The notes: generated by a model not told the origin, from the letters alone. Shown: positions 32,407-41,624, numbered from the stretch's first letter. The stretch is 64,000 nt of DNA from Arthrobacter sp. KBS0703 (GCF_002008315.2 NZ_MVDG02000001.1:4356188-4420187); one strand, 5' to 3'. Made by a program: numbers and translations.

Positions 32407-34523
32407 GGTTTCTCGATTCCAGTCGACTGGTTGAGTGCCGCTGGCTGGACCTCGACGGGGTCAGCTGCGGACAGGGCTAAGCTCAGCTTTCTGAGGCGGA
32501 AGACTGCGATCAGCGCGGCCGCGGCCTGGGCAGCGGACCACAGCGCGGACACGCCGGTGAGGCCGAACTCCTGGGCAGTGAACGCGGCGGGCGCCACCAC
32601 CAGGACGGCAGCGAGGACAGCCACGGCCGTGGCTTCAACGAGGCGCCCGCGGGCGCGGCAAATGCCGAAGTAGACCTGGGTCACGCAGCTCAGCAGCAAC
32701 GCCGGCACCAGGACGGGCAGCAAGATCCAGGCCGACGAGTACTGCGGACCAAGGACGCCCAGAAGGAAGGGACCTGCCACGAGCAGGATGGCGCCGGCCG
32801 CGAGCGTGAGGGCCAGGCTGGCCCTGAGTGCCGAGGACACCATGCCTGTTTTTGGCCTGGTGCCGGCCAGCGCGGTCTGCAGCGAGAATCCGGCGGACTG
32901 CGGGACGAAGAAGACGGCGGATGCCATCATCCACACGATGTACCAGGAGGCCGTTGAGGCCGGCCCGAGCGTGGCGGCAACGATCAGCGGAAGCAGATAG
33001 CCGGGGGCGCGGTCCGCCAGCATCAGGGCGTGGTTCGGAAGTCCCGGCTTCAGCAGTGCGACGGCGGGACCGGGCCGGAGCCCGCCCCTCCAGTCCGGCG
33101 AGACGCCGGCACGGCGGAGCTGGCGCAGTCCCACGAACACGCTGGCCAGGGCTCCGGCAGCCACGGCACCCACCACCACCGTCAGTTCGCGGAGCCCGGC
33201 GGCCAGCGCCACGCCCATCGCGGCGAGCTGCACCAGGCTTTGCACGAGGCTCCGGACCAGGGCGCGGTCGGCGCGCTCCTGCGCGACTCCCACATGGTCC
33301 AGTTGGTAGGCGGCGGCGGCAAATACGGCCGTCGCTATGAAAATGCCCGTGACGAGGGGATCGTTCCAGGCCCGGCCGACGCCCGACCCCAGCGCGAACG
33401 TCACGGCTGCCATGGCACCGGCCCCCACGACGGTGGAGACGCCCACGGTCAGCAGGCTGCTGGCAATCAGGCGGCGTCCGCCGTCGGACTGCCCGGGGAG
33501 GAGGGTGAGTGTCGCCGGCCCGACACCGAGCATCCCCAACTGAACCGTCAGCAGCGCAGCGGCCACCACGGCGGATCCCATGCCGATTTGCTCGGGCGGC
33601 AGCATGAGCGCCGCGAGAGCCCAGAACAGGAAGCCCGTCATCATGGGGGCTACCCTGGCCGCCGTCAGCCAGGCAGCGTTGCCGCTCACGGACAGCCCGG
33701 CACCGCGTGGGCGCAGGATCTCGCCGAACATGGAGCCGTAGTTATAGAGCATGAAGCCTGCCCAATAGGGAAGGAATCGCGGCGCGTGCAGCAGGGAAAG
33801 GCCCGTTCCCCGGACGGTGGCCAACAGCGGCAATGCCAGCATCCAGCCGGCGCGGGCGGGGTGCTTGCGGATGGTGCGGGCCATTCCGGCGCCGTCCTGG
33901 ACCCACTGGTCGCGGGCGGCATCGAACGTGTCGGCGAACCTGTGGCGCACGGCAGTCGTGCTGGAGACGCCCAGCCGGTAACCGGCCTCTTCGAGCCGTA
34001 TCCTCAGCTCGATGTCCTCGCCCGAGCGGAAGGTGTCGTCGAAAGCGACGGACAGCAGCACCTTTCTGCGCATGAGCGTGGCACAGACCCCGAACCACGA
34101 ACGGACGCGGCTGTGGTTGTGGTGCCAGGCCAGGGCCGCGCCCCAGTAGCCCGGACCGTCGCTCTCACTGACAAGCCCGAACTGAAGTCCGTCGTAGCCG
34201 CAGACCTTGAATTCGTCCAGGAGTCCGCCCAGGGCACCCGGCGGAACCACCACGTCCGCATCGATGAGCGCCACGAGATCGCAGCTGGCGCTCTGGACGC
34301 CGAGCATCCTGGCCGCGGGGAGGCCGCGGCCTTCGTCGGAAATGACCCGGGCACCGAGTGAGCGTGCGATCTCGGCAGTGGCGTCAGTCGAGCAGCCGTC
34401 CACGACGATGATTTCCCGGGGCCTCTCGCTGCGGATGGACTCCAGGCACTCGCGCAGCCAGCTCGCCGCATTGCGCGCGGGAACCACCACCGACACCTCA
34501 AGATCGCTCACGTGGCCCCGCAT
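32403..34523 (-). CDS. Fusion of GT2 glycosyltransferase and polysaccharide flippase
   Basis: Residues 1-235 are a family 2 glycosyltransferase: VSVVVPARNAASWLRECL, IIVVDGCSTD, the metal-binding LIDADVVV and GEDIELRIRLEEAGY. From about residue 290 to 690 the protein is a 12-14-helix MOP-superfamily (Wzx-like) exporter, with RVAPMMTGFLFWALAALMLP and AVFFVPQSAGFSLQTALAG. Linking a sugar transferase to the flippase in one chain is unusual; normally these are separate genes. It probably adds a sugar to, then translocates, a lipid-linked repeat unit. No frameshift is evident at the boundary. Confidence 0.82.
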   Translation of the reverse strand: MRGHVSDLEVSVVVPARNAASWLRECLESIRSERPREIIVVDGCSTDATAEIARSLGARVISDEGRGLPAARMLGVQSASCDLVALIDADVVVPPGALGGLLDEFKVCGYDGLQFGLVSESDGPGYWGAALAWHHNHSRVRSWFGVCATLMRRKVLLSVAFDDTFRSGEDIELRIRLEEAGYRLGVSSTTAVRHRFADTFDAARDQWVQDGAGMARTIRKHPARAGWMLALPLLATVRGTGLSLLHAPRFLPYWAGFMLYNYGSMFGEILRPRGAGLSVSGNAAWLTAARVAPMMTGFLFWALAALMLPPEQIGMGSAVVAAALLTVQLGMLGVGPATLTLLPGQSDGGRRLIASSLLTVGVSTVVGAGAMAAVTFALGSGVGRAWNDPLVTGIFIATAVFAAAAYQLDHVGVAQERADRALVRSLVQSLVQLAAMGVALAAGLRELTVVVGAVAAGALASVFVGLRQLRRAGVSPDWRGGLRPGPAVALLKPGLPNHALMLADRAPGYLLPLIVAATLGPASTASWYIVWMMASAVFFVPQSAGFSLQTALAGTRPKTGMVSSALRASLALTLAAGAILLVAGPFLLGVLGPQYSSAWILLPVLVPALLLSCVTQVYFGICRARGRLVEATAVAVLAAVLVVAPAAFTAQEFGLTGVSALWSAAQAAAALIAVFRLRKLSLALSAADPVEVQPAALNQSTGIEKP

Positions 34524-34524
34524 C

Positions 34525-35625
34525 TCATTCCTCCAGCGTCGAACTGATCAGGTTGGCCACGTAATCCGAGGTCCGGTCCGCGGACCACGAGGCGGGGATC
34601 CGCAGGAGGGAGCACGGGACCCCATCCAGGGCCCTCCGCACCACAGCCGCCTTCTGGCTGAAGAATTCCTCGAGGGGGACGAGCCCGGTGGCACCCAGGG
34701 CCTCGATGAGCCTGCGCGAGACCATGGGCAGTTCCGAATGGAAGTTCCCCACGATGCGGGAGGTCATCCATTCAGGGCTGCGCATCTCGTGCCGTGCGTC
34801 GGAGCCGTCGTACCGTTCCAGGAAGATCGCCAGCCGGGTCAGAGCCCCGGATGAGATGCGGTCCGTTCCGAAGACTTCTTCCGGATGGACCATCCGGTGT
34901 TCCGGCGACCAGCGGCGGGTGAACGCCGCGGTCTTGGGATACCTGACGATCACCGGATGGACTGCCGTCGCCAGCTTGGCCACGGAATTCGTGAGCCAGC
35001 CCGGCGCCAGGGGCTTCCGGGCGCCGCTGAAGACGTCCGGGTAGATGGTCCGGTGATGGGGCTTGAGGAACATCGGTTTCGCGTAGCCCATGAGCCTGCC
35101 GTCAGCGTCGAGGAAGGCCCAGTCATCGGCCATGAACCGCACGCCCGGAATCGCAGTGAGCTTGGCGACCGTGCTGGTCTTGCCGACTCCGCCCCACGCG
35201 GGCAGCAGGACGCCGGAACCGCGGTAGTCCACCACCGCGGCATGGACCATGGCTGCGTTTTCCCTGATGCAGAGCCGGTCAAGCAGCGGGATGACGGCCG
35301 TCAGCAGTTCGCCGCTGCCTTGGATGGCGTAACCGTCCCGGGTCTCGATGATGTGCACGCGGTCGGCGGGTAGGTAGAGGGAGTCCGCCGTGAAACGGTA
35401 TGCGTCCTCGGCGTGTGACTGGTTTGCCACCGCCGTCGTTTCTCTGCTGATGTGCAGCCGCAGCGGTGCGCTGGATCCGCCCAGGAACGGAGCGAGCATA
35501 TCCCGCAGCTGCGATTCGCCGGGCGTGCCGGGGGCCACATCGATGCCCACGAGGCCGTGGACGTCGAAGCTGGCACCCGTTGAAGGGACGGACTCCTTCA
35601 TCACGTCTTTTTCGGACTGGCTCAT
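34525..35625 (-). CDS. HPr-kinase-like P-loop protein of the polysaccharide locus
   Basis: The 366-residue protein has a Walker A motif GGVGKTST near residue 147, preceded by MVHAAVVDYRGSGVLLPAWG and followed by RFMADDWAFLD. These match the fold of HPr kinase/phosphorylase C-terminal domains, as in stand-alone HprK-like proteins found in actinobacterial polysaccharide and peptide clusters. No phosphotransferase genes lie nearby, so a sugar-related or regulatory kinase role is more likely than HPr phosphorylation. The start is uncertain, since no strong ribosome site is seen; M9 is an alternative. Confidence 0.72.
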   Translation of the reverse strand: MSQSEKDVMKESVPSTGASFDVHGLVGIDVAPGTPGESQLRDMLAPFLGGSSAPLRLHISRETTAVANQSHAEDAYRFTADSLYLPADRVHIIETRDGYAIQGSGELLTAVIPLLDRLCIRENAAMVHAAVVDYRGSGVLLPAWGGVGKTSTVAKLTAIPGVRFMADDWAFLDADGRLMGYAKPMFLKPHHRTIYPDVFSGARKPLAPGWLTNSVAKLATAVHPVIVRYPKTAAFTRRWSPEHRMVHPEEVFGTDRISSGALTRLAIFLERYDGSDARHEMRSPEWMTSRIVGNFHSELPMVSRRLIEALGATGLVPLEEFFSQKAAVVRRALDGVPCSLLRIPASWSADRTSDYVANLISSTLEE

Positions 35626-35686
35626 GACCGGCGCAATCCGGCTGTTCCGGCGTTGTGGGTGGGGATGGGGTTCAGATAAGTGTGCA

Positions 35687-36694
35687 TCAGTTGATTTCCC
35701 TCCAGCTGGCGTGTGGCGCGTGTGGTCCGGCTGCCGGGCTTGCCGGCTCGGTCGGAAGGCTGCGTCCCCGCAGGTATCCGAACGTTGTCACTGCGAGTAC
35801 CGCGATGACGGTCAGGGCCCTGCTGAAACCGGCGGGATCCTTCCCCCGGAGCTGGTCCAGGATGCCCGAGGCCACTGCGCGCGGCAACATCCTGCGGACA
35901 TACCGGCGTTCGGCTCCGAGCGCCCTCTTATGCCCCACGATCTTGCTGACCTGGGCCTTCGACATGCCTTCGGACCAGGAGCGGCGCAACATGTAGCTCA
36001 GCGTGCCCCGCTGGACAGGAACGAAGTGGCGCACCAGGGCCGCAGGTTCGTACACCACGCGGCCGCCGGGCGAACCGATGACCGCCCTGATGCAGATCTC
36101 CGTCTCCTCGCAGCCGAGCGGCAGGGAATTCTGGCGGCCGAGTGAGGTGTTGAATCCGCCGACGACGTCCAGGACCTCGGAGCGGAAGGACATGTTGGCG
36201 CCGATGACGTTGCGAACCTCTGCCGCGACCTTGGGCATGCCGCGGTACGAGCAGCCGACGATCCAGTCGAGCTCTTCGGCGAAGTGCGCGGGGCGTTGCG
36301 TTTCCCACATCGGCACAACGCGTCCGCCGACGGCCAGGACATCGTGGTCGTCATACAGTGCGGTCAGCCGTTCCAGCCAGTCCGGTGCGGCCTCGGCGTC
36401 GTCGTCGAGGAAGGCTACGATGCCTGCCGTGGCGGCGGCCGCTCCGGTATTGCGGGCGCCGGACAGGCCCTTGGGGCCGGTATTTTCCAGGATCACCACA
36501 TCGGAAACCGTGAAGATGAGCCTCTTGTAGAGGTCCATGTTGTAGTCGACCACGACGATCGTTTGCTGGGGCGGCACCGTTTGGGCGCGGACGGATTCGA
36601 CGGCGGTCATCAGCATGTCCCAGCGGTCTTCCGTGTAGGAGCAGATCACCACGGAAACGGCAGGCAGTCCCTCGGAGTGATACATGTCATTCAC
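35687..36694 (-). CDS. GT2 glycosyltransferase
   Basis: The 335-residue enzyme has the GT-A fold: VSVVICSYTEDRWDMLMTAV, TIVVVDYN, the metal site FLDDDAEAAPDWLERL and the acceptor/catalytic region NSLPLGCEETEICIRA. The C-terminal ~100 residues include a hydrophobic segment (LTVIAVLAVTTFGYLRG), suggesting membrane association. It overlaps the upstream glycosyltransferase gene by 8 bases. Confidence 0.86.
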   Translation of the reverse strand: MNDMYHSEGLPAVSVVICSYTEDRWDMLMTAVESVRAQTVPPQQTIVVVDYNMDLYKRLIFTVSDVVILENTGPKGLSGARNTGAAAATAGIVAFLDDDAEAAPDWLERLTALYDDHDVLAVGGRVVPMWETQRPAHFAEELDWIVGCSYRGMPKVAAEVRNVIGANMSFRSEVLDVVGGFNTSLGRQNSLPLGCEETEICIRAVIGSPGGRVVYEPAALVRHFVPVQRGTLSYMLRRSWSEGMSKAQVSKIVGHKRALGAERRYVRRMLPRAVASGILDQLRGKDPAGFSRALTVIAVLAVTTFGYLRGRSLPTEPASPAAGPHAPHASWREIN

Positions 36695-37550
36695 CCGCCA
36701 TGAGTCCCAGGACCGTCTGGGGATCGGTCGGGACGTGCGGAAGGGAGATGTTGGGGTACTTGTATTTCACGCGCCGCAGGGCTTCTGCACGGGCGCCGGC
36801 CGTGGGCGCGTCCCACCCGATGCATTCGCGGGCCAGGGTCCGCAGCACCCGCCACCCGTCGCGGAACGTATGGAGGTTCGAGTTGCCGGAGATCCTTGTG
36901 AGTTCGTTGCTCGGAACCTCGGCAATCCGAAGCCCCGCCCGGGAGGCCCGGACGATCAGCTCCGTCTCGATTTCAAAGCCGTCCGATTCCAGCTCCAGGA
37001 TCTCGAGGCATTCGCGGCGCATTGCAATGTAGCCATAGCACAGGTCCGAGTAGTTGCTGTGGAGCACGAGGTTGGCCAGCCCGGTCAGTGCCCTGTTGCC
37101 GGCGCTGCGCAGCAGGGTGATGTCGTCCGAGCCTCCGCCCGTGACGTAGCGCGAGCCTTTGACGAAGTCGAACTCGTGCTGGAGCGGCGAGACAAACCAG
37201 CCGATCTCCTGGGGGTCCATGCTCCCGTCAGCGTCGAGCATGACGATGATGTCACCGGAAGCGGCTGCGAATCCGGCCCGGACAGCCACGCCCTTGCCGG
37301 CGTGGGGCTCCGAAACGACGACCACGTCGAGGCGGAGGGCGCGGGCAACGTCGACGGTGCTGTCAAGGGAACGCCCGTCAACAATGACTACTTCGTCCAC
37401 ATATGAGGGCATGCGGCGAAGGACCCAAGGGAGGTTCATGGCTTCGTTCAGGGTGGGGATCACCACGCTGACGGAGGCCACAGGGGGCGGCACCGAATCC
37501 GGTGCGCGCAGATTAGAAACAAGTATAGGGATGGTCACTAGCCTCACCAC
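36687..37550 (-). CDS. GT2 glycosyltransferase, DPM/UDP-sugar type, first gene of the operon
   Basis: The product has VSVVIPTLNEAMNLPWVLRR, DEVVIVDGRSLDST, KGVAVRAGFAAASGDIIVML followed by the DAD metal motif, and QHEFDFVKGSRY. This is the dolichyl-phosphate-mannose synthase-like branch that builds polyprenyl-linked sugars. The start is ambiguous among several GTG codons at 37550, 37547 and 37538; GTG 37538 (MTIPILVSN) is plausible. The 223-base gap to the divergent GH16 gene should hold both promoters. Confidence 0.86.
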   Translation of the reverse strand: MVRLVTIPILVSNLRAPDSVPPPVASVSVVIPTLNEAMNLPWVLRRMPSYVDEVVIVDGRSLDSTVDVARALRLDVVVVSEPHAGKGVAVRAGFAAASGDIIVMLDADGSMDPQEIGWFVSPLQHEFDFVKGSRYVTGGGSDDITLLRSAGNRALTGLANLVLHSNYSDLCYGYIAMRRECLEILELESDGFEIETELIVRASRAGLRIAEVPSNELTRISGNSNLHTFRDGWRVLRTLARECIGWDAPTAGARAEALRRVKYKYPNISLPHVPTDPQTVLGLMAGE

Positions 37551-37773
37551 TCATGGAGTTGTTTGCTTTTGCCACCACAGCAGCCCTCCCGGCTATCAAC
37601 CCGGAGGTAGACCAAAGCGCTCGCTGCTGCGGTAGTGGCAACTTGCTTGCACTCCCCCTCGTACATGTTCGATTCAGCAACTTGTAAAAAGCTTGGGGTT
37701 CCTTGAAGGCGCCCCAGTTTTGGGGGTCGACAGAACCTTGGTGACAGGTAGTCTCTGGTGTCACACTGTCCCC

Positions 37774-38873
37774 ATGGGTTTCTCTGAGCGCGGGAGCCGT
37801 CCCGACATTCCCCGCCGCCGCCCGGGCCTCCGGCATATGGCAGTGCTCGCCACGGTGGCGATGCTGGCCGCCTGCGGGCCTGTCGCCAAGGAAGCGCAGA
37901 GGCTGCCGCTCGGAGAGCTGCCGCCCGTGGACCCGCCCACCACGACGGCCCCTTCCTCTGCCCCTGTCTCTTATACACATCTAGATGTGTATAAGAGACA
38001 GCCTTCTGCCAACCCGCTCCGCGCCCCCCGCGGCCCCAGCGGAACCGGCCGCCAGCGCGGCGCCTCCCGCCGCCGCTCCTGCCGCCCCGCCCTGTCTCTT
38101 ATACACATCTCACTGTGCCCCCGATCAATCCGCTCACGGCCAAGCTGCCGGTGGGCGACCTGCCCGGATGGAAACAGGTCTTCCGGGAGGATTTCAACGC
38201 CGGCGATGTTCCCATCGGTGCTTTTCCCGGCCCGGCGTACGAGGCCAATTGGAGCGCGGGGTACAAGGACGGGATTCCGGACACGGCCGGTCAAACGGGG
38301 AAGAACTCCCGCTATTACCCGACCAAAGTGCTCAGCGTCAAAAACGGAATGCTGGACTGGTTCCTCCATACGGAGAAGGGCATCTCCATGGGCGCCGCGC
38401 CCACGCCCAAGATTCCGAACAACAGCTCCAATCCGCACCGTGCCAACAGCCTGCTCTACGGCAGGATCTCAGTCCGGTTCAAGGGGGATGCCCTTCCGGG
38501 TTTCAAAACGGCGTGGCTGTTGTGGCCGGACAGCGGCGTGTGGCCGAGGGACGGGGAGATCGACTACCCCGAAGGTGACCTCGCCACATCTTTCTACGGA
38601 GCCGTGCACCACCGCAGCAACAACCCGCATGAGTCCGACCTGATCAGGTCCTACGCCCTGTTCACCACGTGGCACGTCGCCACCATGGAGTGGAGCCCCG
38701 GGAAGGTCGAATTCTTCCTGGACGGTGTTTCGCTGGGAGCCGGAACCAGCAAGGTTCCGAACACGCCCATGCACTACATCCTGCAGACCGAATCGTGCCT
38801 GCCGGTCTGCCCGGCGCCGACGACGACCGGGCACGTCTACCTCGACTGGATCGCCATCTGGACGAAGGGCTGA
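37774..38873 (+). CDS. Secreted GH16 glycoside hydrolase lipoprotein, broken by two adapter pieces
   Basis: The N-terminus (from ATG 37774) has a lipoprotein signal with lipobox LAAC, followed by a Pro/Thr-rich linker. The catalytic domain lies in a different frame from about 38111 to the stop at 38873. It shows the GH16 nucleophile/acid signature EIDYPEG (E-x-D-x-x-E), FREDFNAGDVP and HVATMEWSPGKVEFFLDG. Adapter sequences at 37964-38001 and 38092-38110 flank a 90-base piece that reads as a Pro/Ala-rich linker in a third frame. The real gene is probably continuous. It likely cuts a beta-glucan or galactan, fitting the neighbouring polysaccharide operon. Confidence 0.82.
37964..38001. other. 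Nextera mate-pair junction adapter (artefact)
   Basis: Complete 38-bp junction adapter in the low-complexity linker of the GH16 gene. Repetitive, GC-rich linker sequence probably caused the coverage gap. Confidence 0.98.
38092..38110. other. Single Nextera mosaic-end sequence (artefact)
   Basis: One 19-base mosaic end (CTGTCTCTTATACACATCT) without its mirror copy, 90 bases after the preceding adapter. It shifts the GH16 frame. Confidence 0.97.
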
Positions 38874-38912
38874 CCCGTCCGGACCAGGCGGACCTACCTG
38901 CCGCTGACGGGG

Positions 38913-40037
38913 CTACTTCCGTTCGATGCTGAAGGCGTCGGTGAACGTGTAACCCTCTGCGGGGACAAATCTGGCCGCAAGCCGGTCTGCGGTGGCCTTC
39001 ACGTCCAGGGTGCCCAGGGCAGGGTCACGGTTCCGGCCGGACCAGGCGGCGAAGTATCTGGCTTCGGAATCGTCATCACGCACGTCGTAGAGCCCCACTC
39101 CGCCTGTTCCCACGGTCGCAAAAACGGTTCCCGCGCCCTGGACCATGCTGGCGTCGGAATCGGTGATGCAGCCACTGGAGAAGGTGTCGGGCACCAGGGC
39201 GGGACACCCGACGCCGCCGCCCAGCTGGTGGCTGCGCTGGTACATGTGGTCATGACCCGTCAGCACCAGGTCCGCCCTCTTCTCCATCAGCATGTTGGTA
39301 AAGTCCTGCCCGGCCTGGCAGTCGTATTTGCCCACGCTGAGGCAGGGGGTGTGCATTCCCACCACCGTCCAGGGAATGTTCCGCGACTTCGCACCGTCGA
39401 GGGCGTCAGCGGTCCATTTCCAGCGCTCGCTGTTCCGCGAGTAATCCAAAGGGTTTCCGTCATGGAAATCGATGCCAGGAGACACCATGATGAACCGCAC
39501 CAAGGGTTTTTGCTCCGGATAATCCAGGTACCACTGCGTTCCGTACTCGCCCTGGAGGCCGGGCAGCCTGTTCGGCAGGCACCTGGCGATGTTGGCGATG
39601 TCGCCGTCGTGGCCGTCGCTTTCATGGTTTCCGGTGACCACCTGATAGGGGAAATCGGTGCCCAGTTTGCCGGTGACCATGTCGCAGAATTCCTGCTCGA
39701 TCCCGGCCTCGTAGGAGTAGTCCCCGAGCCCCAGGTTCAGCTGCGGCCGGAGTCCGGCGATGGTGTCCAGGACTTTCCTGGCGCCGGTGCTGACTCCCAC
39801 GTCGCCCTGTGCCGTGAAGTGGGCCGTGGCTGCCGCCGGGTCGGAGGACGTGGCCGTTGCCGAGGGACTGGAGGTTGCCGGGGGACTGGACGTGCCGGGC
39901 GAAGCGGACGACACCGGCGGGCTCGACGGCGGCGGCTGAGGCGGTCCGGGTTGGCAGCCGGCCAGCAGCAGAGCCGCGGCCACAAGGGCTGCCGGAACGA
40001 CGCCGGACCACCTCCGGGGTCTCGACGGTCCAGTCAT
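38913..40037 (-). CDS. Secreted metallophosphoesterase lipoprotein
   Basis: The 374-residue protein has a lipoprotein signal (ALVAAALLLAGC) and a Pro/Ser/Thr-rich spacer to about residue 70. The calcineurin-like metallophosphoesterase domain follows: GDYSYE, VTGNHESDGHD, GMHTPC and LTGHDHMYQRS supply the metal ligands. It should act outside the membrane on phosphoesters, perhaps releasing phosphate or editing phosphorylated glycans. It converges on the GH16 gene, 39 bases apart. Confidence 0.88.
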   Translation of the reverse strand: MTGPSRPRRWSGVVPAALVAAALLLAGCQPGPPQPPPSSPPVSSASPGTSSPPATSSPSATATSSDPAAATAHFTAQGDVGVSTGARKVLDTIAGLRPQLNLGLGDYSYEAGIEQEFCDMVTGKLGTDFPYQVVTGNHESDGHDGDIANIARCLPNRLPGLQGEYGTQWYLDYPEQKPLVRFIMVSPGIDFHDGNPLDYSRNSERWKWTADALDGAKSRNIPWTVVGMHTPCLSVGKYDCQAGQDFTNMLMEKRADLVLTGHDHMYQRSHQLGGGVGCPALVPDTFSSGCITDSDASMVQGAGTVFATVGTGGVGLYDVRDDDSEARYFAAWSGRNRDPALGTLDVKATADRLAARFVPAEGYTFTDAFSIERK

Positions 40038-40176
40038 GATCCCTCACATCACAGAACGGAACCTGATGCCGCGGGCCAGGCGCCGGGCAAGGCAGGCTTA
40101 CTCCTAGGCCCTCAGACTAATGCCAGTTCGGAGGGCAAGACCATAGCCCCAACACCGGCGTGACGCCCTCGAATTT

Positions 40177-40193
40177 GTGACAGCTTTAGTCAC
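40177..40193. promoter_or_regulatory. Inverted repeat GTGAC-n7-GTCAC ahead of the protease gene
   Basis: GTGACAGCTTTAGTCAC lies about 80 bases upstream of the protease start in an AT-rich patch, in the divergent gap shared with the metallophosphoesterase gene. A related arrangement GTGACA-n12-TGTCAC occurs at 37741-37764 ahead of the GH16 gene. Spacing does not fit the CRP consensus. The binding protein is unknown. Confidence 0.35.
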
Positions 40194-40271
40194 TAAATAT
40201 GACAACTACTGTAACTGCACCGTAGTGTCTCAGGTGAACCGTTTGCGCCGTGGAACGAAGGAGTCGCCGCA

Positions 40272-41024
40272 ATGAAGATCGCCAAACTGCTCGCCGCTGC
40301 GGCCGCCGCCGCGCTGCTGCTGATGCCCGCTAACAGCGCCACCGCCGCCCCGGCAGAGGACAGTACAGTCCACAAGAACATCGCCGGAGGCAGCACCACA
40401 TCCGTCTCTGCAGCGCCCTTCGCGGCCCAGGTTTCGTTCGATGCCGCCGGCACCAGGGTGGGCTGTGCCGGCAGCCAGATCTCGGCCAGCTGGGTCATCA
40501 CCGCCAAGCACTGCAACTCCACGAGCCTGCGGTCCGTGCGCCTCGGTTCCACGTATCTGCAAAGCGGCGGGACCGTGCGGACGGTGGCCGCGCGCTACGC
40601 CTCGCCAATGGGAGACGTTCTGCTGCTGAAGCTGTCCGCCCCGCACTACGGGACCTATGTGGGCCTGTCCGGTTCCTTCCCCGCGAGCGGAGAGGCCGCC
40701 AAGGTCTATGGCTGGGGCTACCAGTCCGAAGGTTCCGGCGCCATGTCCTACTTCCTGAAAGCCGCCGACGTCACCGTTACGGGGCAGGGCTCCGACCCTT
40801 CCGGCGGTCCGACCGTCACGACGCGGTCCCGAACCGGCCACACCCTCAACGGTGATTCGGGAGGCCCGCTGATCGTCAACGGCAAGCTCACGGGCGTGCT
40901 GTCCACGTCCAGCATCCTGCCGGCGCAGAACCCCTCCGACTACACGGGCTACACCAACGACCACGCGTCCGTTGCGCGGAACCTGAGCTGGATCACCAGC
41001 GTTTCCGGGGTCCCGGGCTCCTAG
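40272..41024 (+). CDS. Secreted trypsin-like serine protease
   Basis: The 250-residue S1-family protease has a Sec signal peptide (to about ATA-AP, residue 25) and a short propeptide ahead of NIAGGSTTS. The catalytic triad is H79 (ITAKHC), D114 (MGDVLLL) and S195 (NGDSGGPL). Disulfide cysteines C64 and C80 bracket the His loop. AAGGAG lies upstream of the ATG. A strong terminator follows. Two convergent lipoproteins and a polysaccharide operon next door suggest a shared cell-surface theme. Confidence 0.92.
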   Translation: MKIAKLLAAAAAAALLLMPANSATAAPAEDSTVHKNIAGGSTTSVSAAPFAAQVSFDAAGTRVGCAGSQISASWVITAKHCNSTSLRSVRLGSTYLQSGGTVRTVAARYASPMGDVLLLKLSAPHYGTYVGLSGSFPASGEAAKVYGWGYQSEGSGAMSYFLKAADVTVTGQGSDPSGGPTVTTRSRTGHTLNGDSGGPLIVNGKLTGVLSTSSILPAQNPSDYTGYTNDHASVARNLSWITSVSGVPGS

Positions 41025-41042
41025 TGCACCCGGGACGCAGGC

Positions 41043-41087
41043 AACCGGCGGGCGGCGCCTTGGGGGAGCCGCCCGCCGGTTTATTTT
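41043..41087 (+). terminator. Intrinsic terminator of the protease gene
   Basis: AACCGGCGGGCGGC (41043-41056) pairs perfectly with GCCGCCCGCCGGTT (41068-41081) across an 11-base loop, followed by TATTTTT. Confidence 0.92.
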
Positions 41088-41109
41088 TGCTTTCCGCGGC
41101 TGCGTGGCC

Positions 41110-41445
41110 TTACATGCCGGGGATGTCGAGTGCCTCGTAGACCTGGATGCTCGCGCCCGGCATCATCAGGTGGGGGTGGCCCTCCAGCAGCGCCAGGGCG
41201 CCGTCCATGTCGTCGGCCTGGAGGATTCCGTACCCGCCAACCTGGGTGTTGGTGTCACTGGTTCCGGCGGCCGTGACCTCCTTGCCTGCGCCGAGCGGGT
41301 TCCCCATGTCCACGATGCCGTCGCCGGCCCTGGCTGCCCACTCCATCCAGGCCTTCATGCCCTCCTGGGCGGCTTCGGGGGAGCTCTCCGCCATCTGCGA
41401 CTGTGCGGACTGCGGTGCGTTGTAAAGGACTACGAACTTCGTCAT
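41110..41445 (-). CDS. YCII/DGPF-domain protein
   Basis: The 111-residue protein opens TKFVVLYNAPQSAQSQMAES and contains GYGILQADDMDGALALLEGHP, the ferredoxin-like fold of YCII-related proteins. These small proteins are of uncertain function; some are linked to ECF sigma factors. ATG 41445 has AAAGGAG at good spacing. Confidence 0.85.
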   Translation of the reverse strand: MTKFVVLYNAPQSAQSQMAESSPEAAQEGMKAWMEWAARAGDGIVDMGNPLGAGKEVTAAGTSDTNTQVGGYGILQADDMDGALALLEGHPHLMMPGASIQVYEALDIPGM

Positions 41446-41624
41446 TTCGGGTGCTCCTTTTGAACGTGCCGTTGGAACCATCGGTCCCGGTCACAGGTCC
41501 GATCCTAGGGGGATTCGGATGCTGGGGATACAGTTCAGAGGCAGTGGTTCGCCGGAAGTTCACTTGCTCCTGGCAGCCTGTTTTCGCTGTGGGCAAACTC
41601 GGGCAGAGAGCGCCTAGAGCCAAA

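Noticed and set aside
37551..37773. Riboswitch (cyclic di-GMP type) in the gap before the polysaccharide operon
   Set aside because: No GNRA-tetraloop/receptor arrangement or conserved core found.
40176..40194. CRP/GlxR site before the protease
   Set aside because: TGTGA and TCACT half-sites are 9 bases apart instead of 6.
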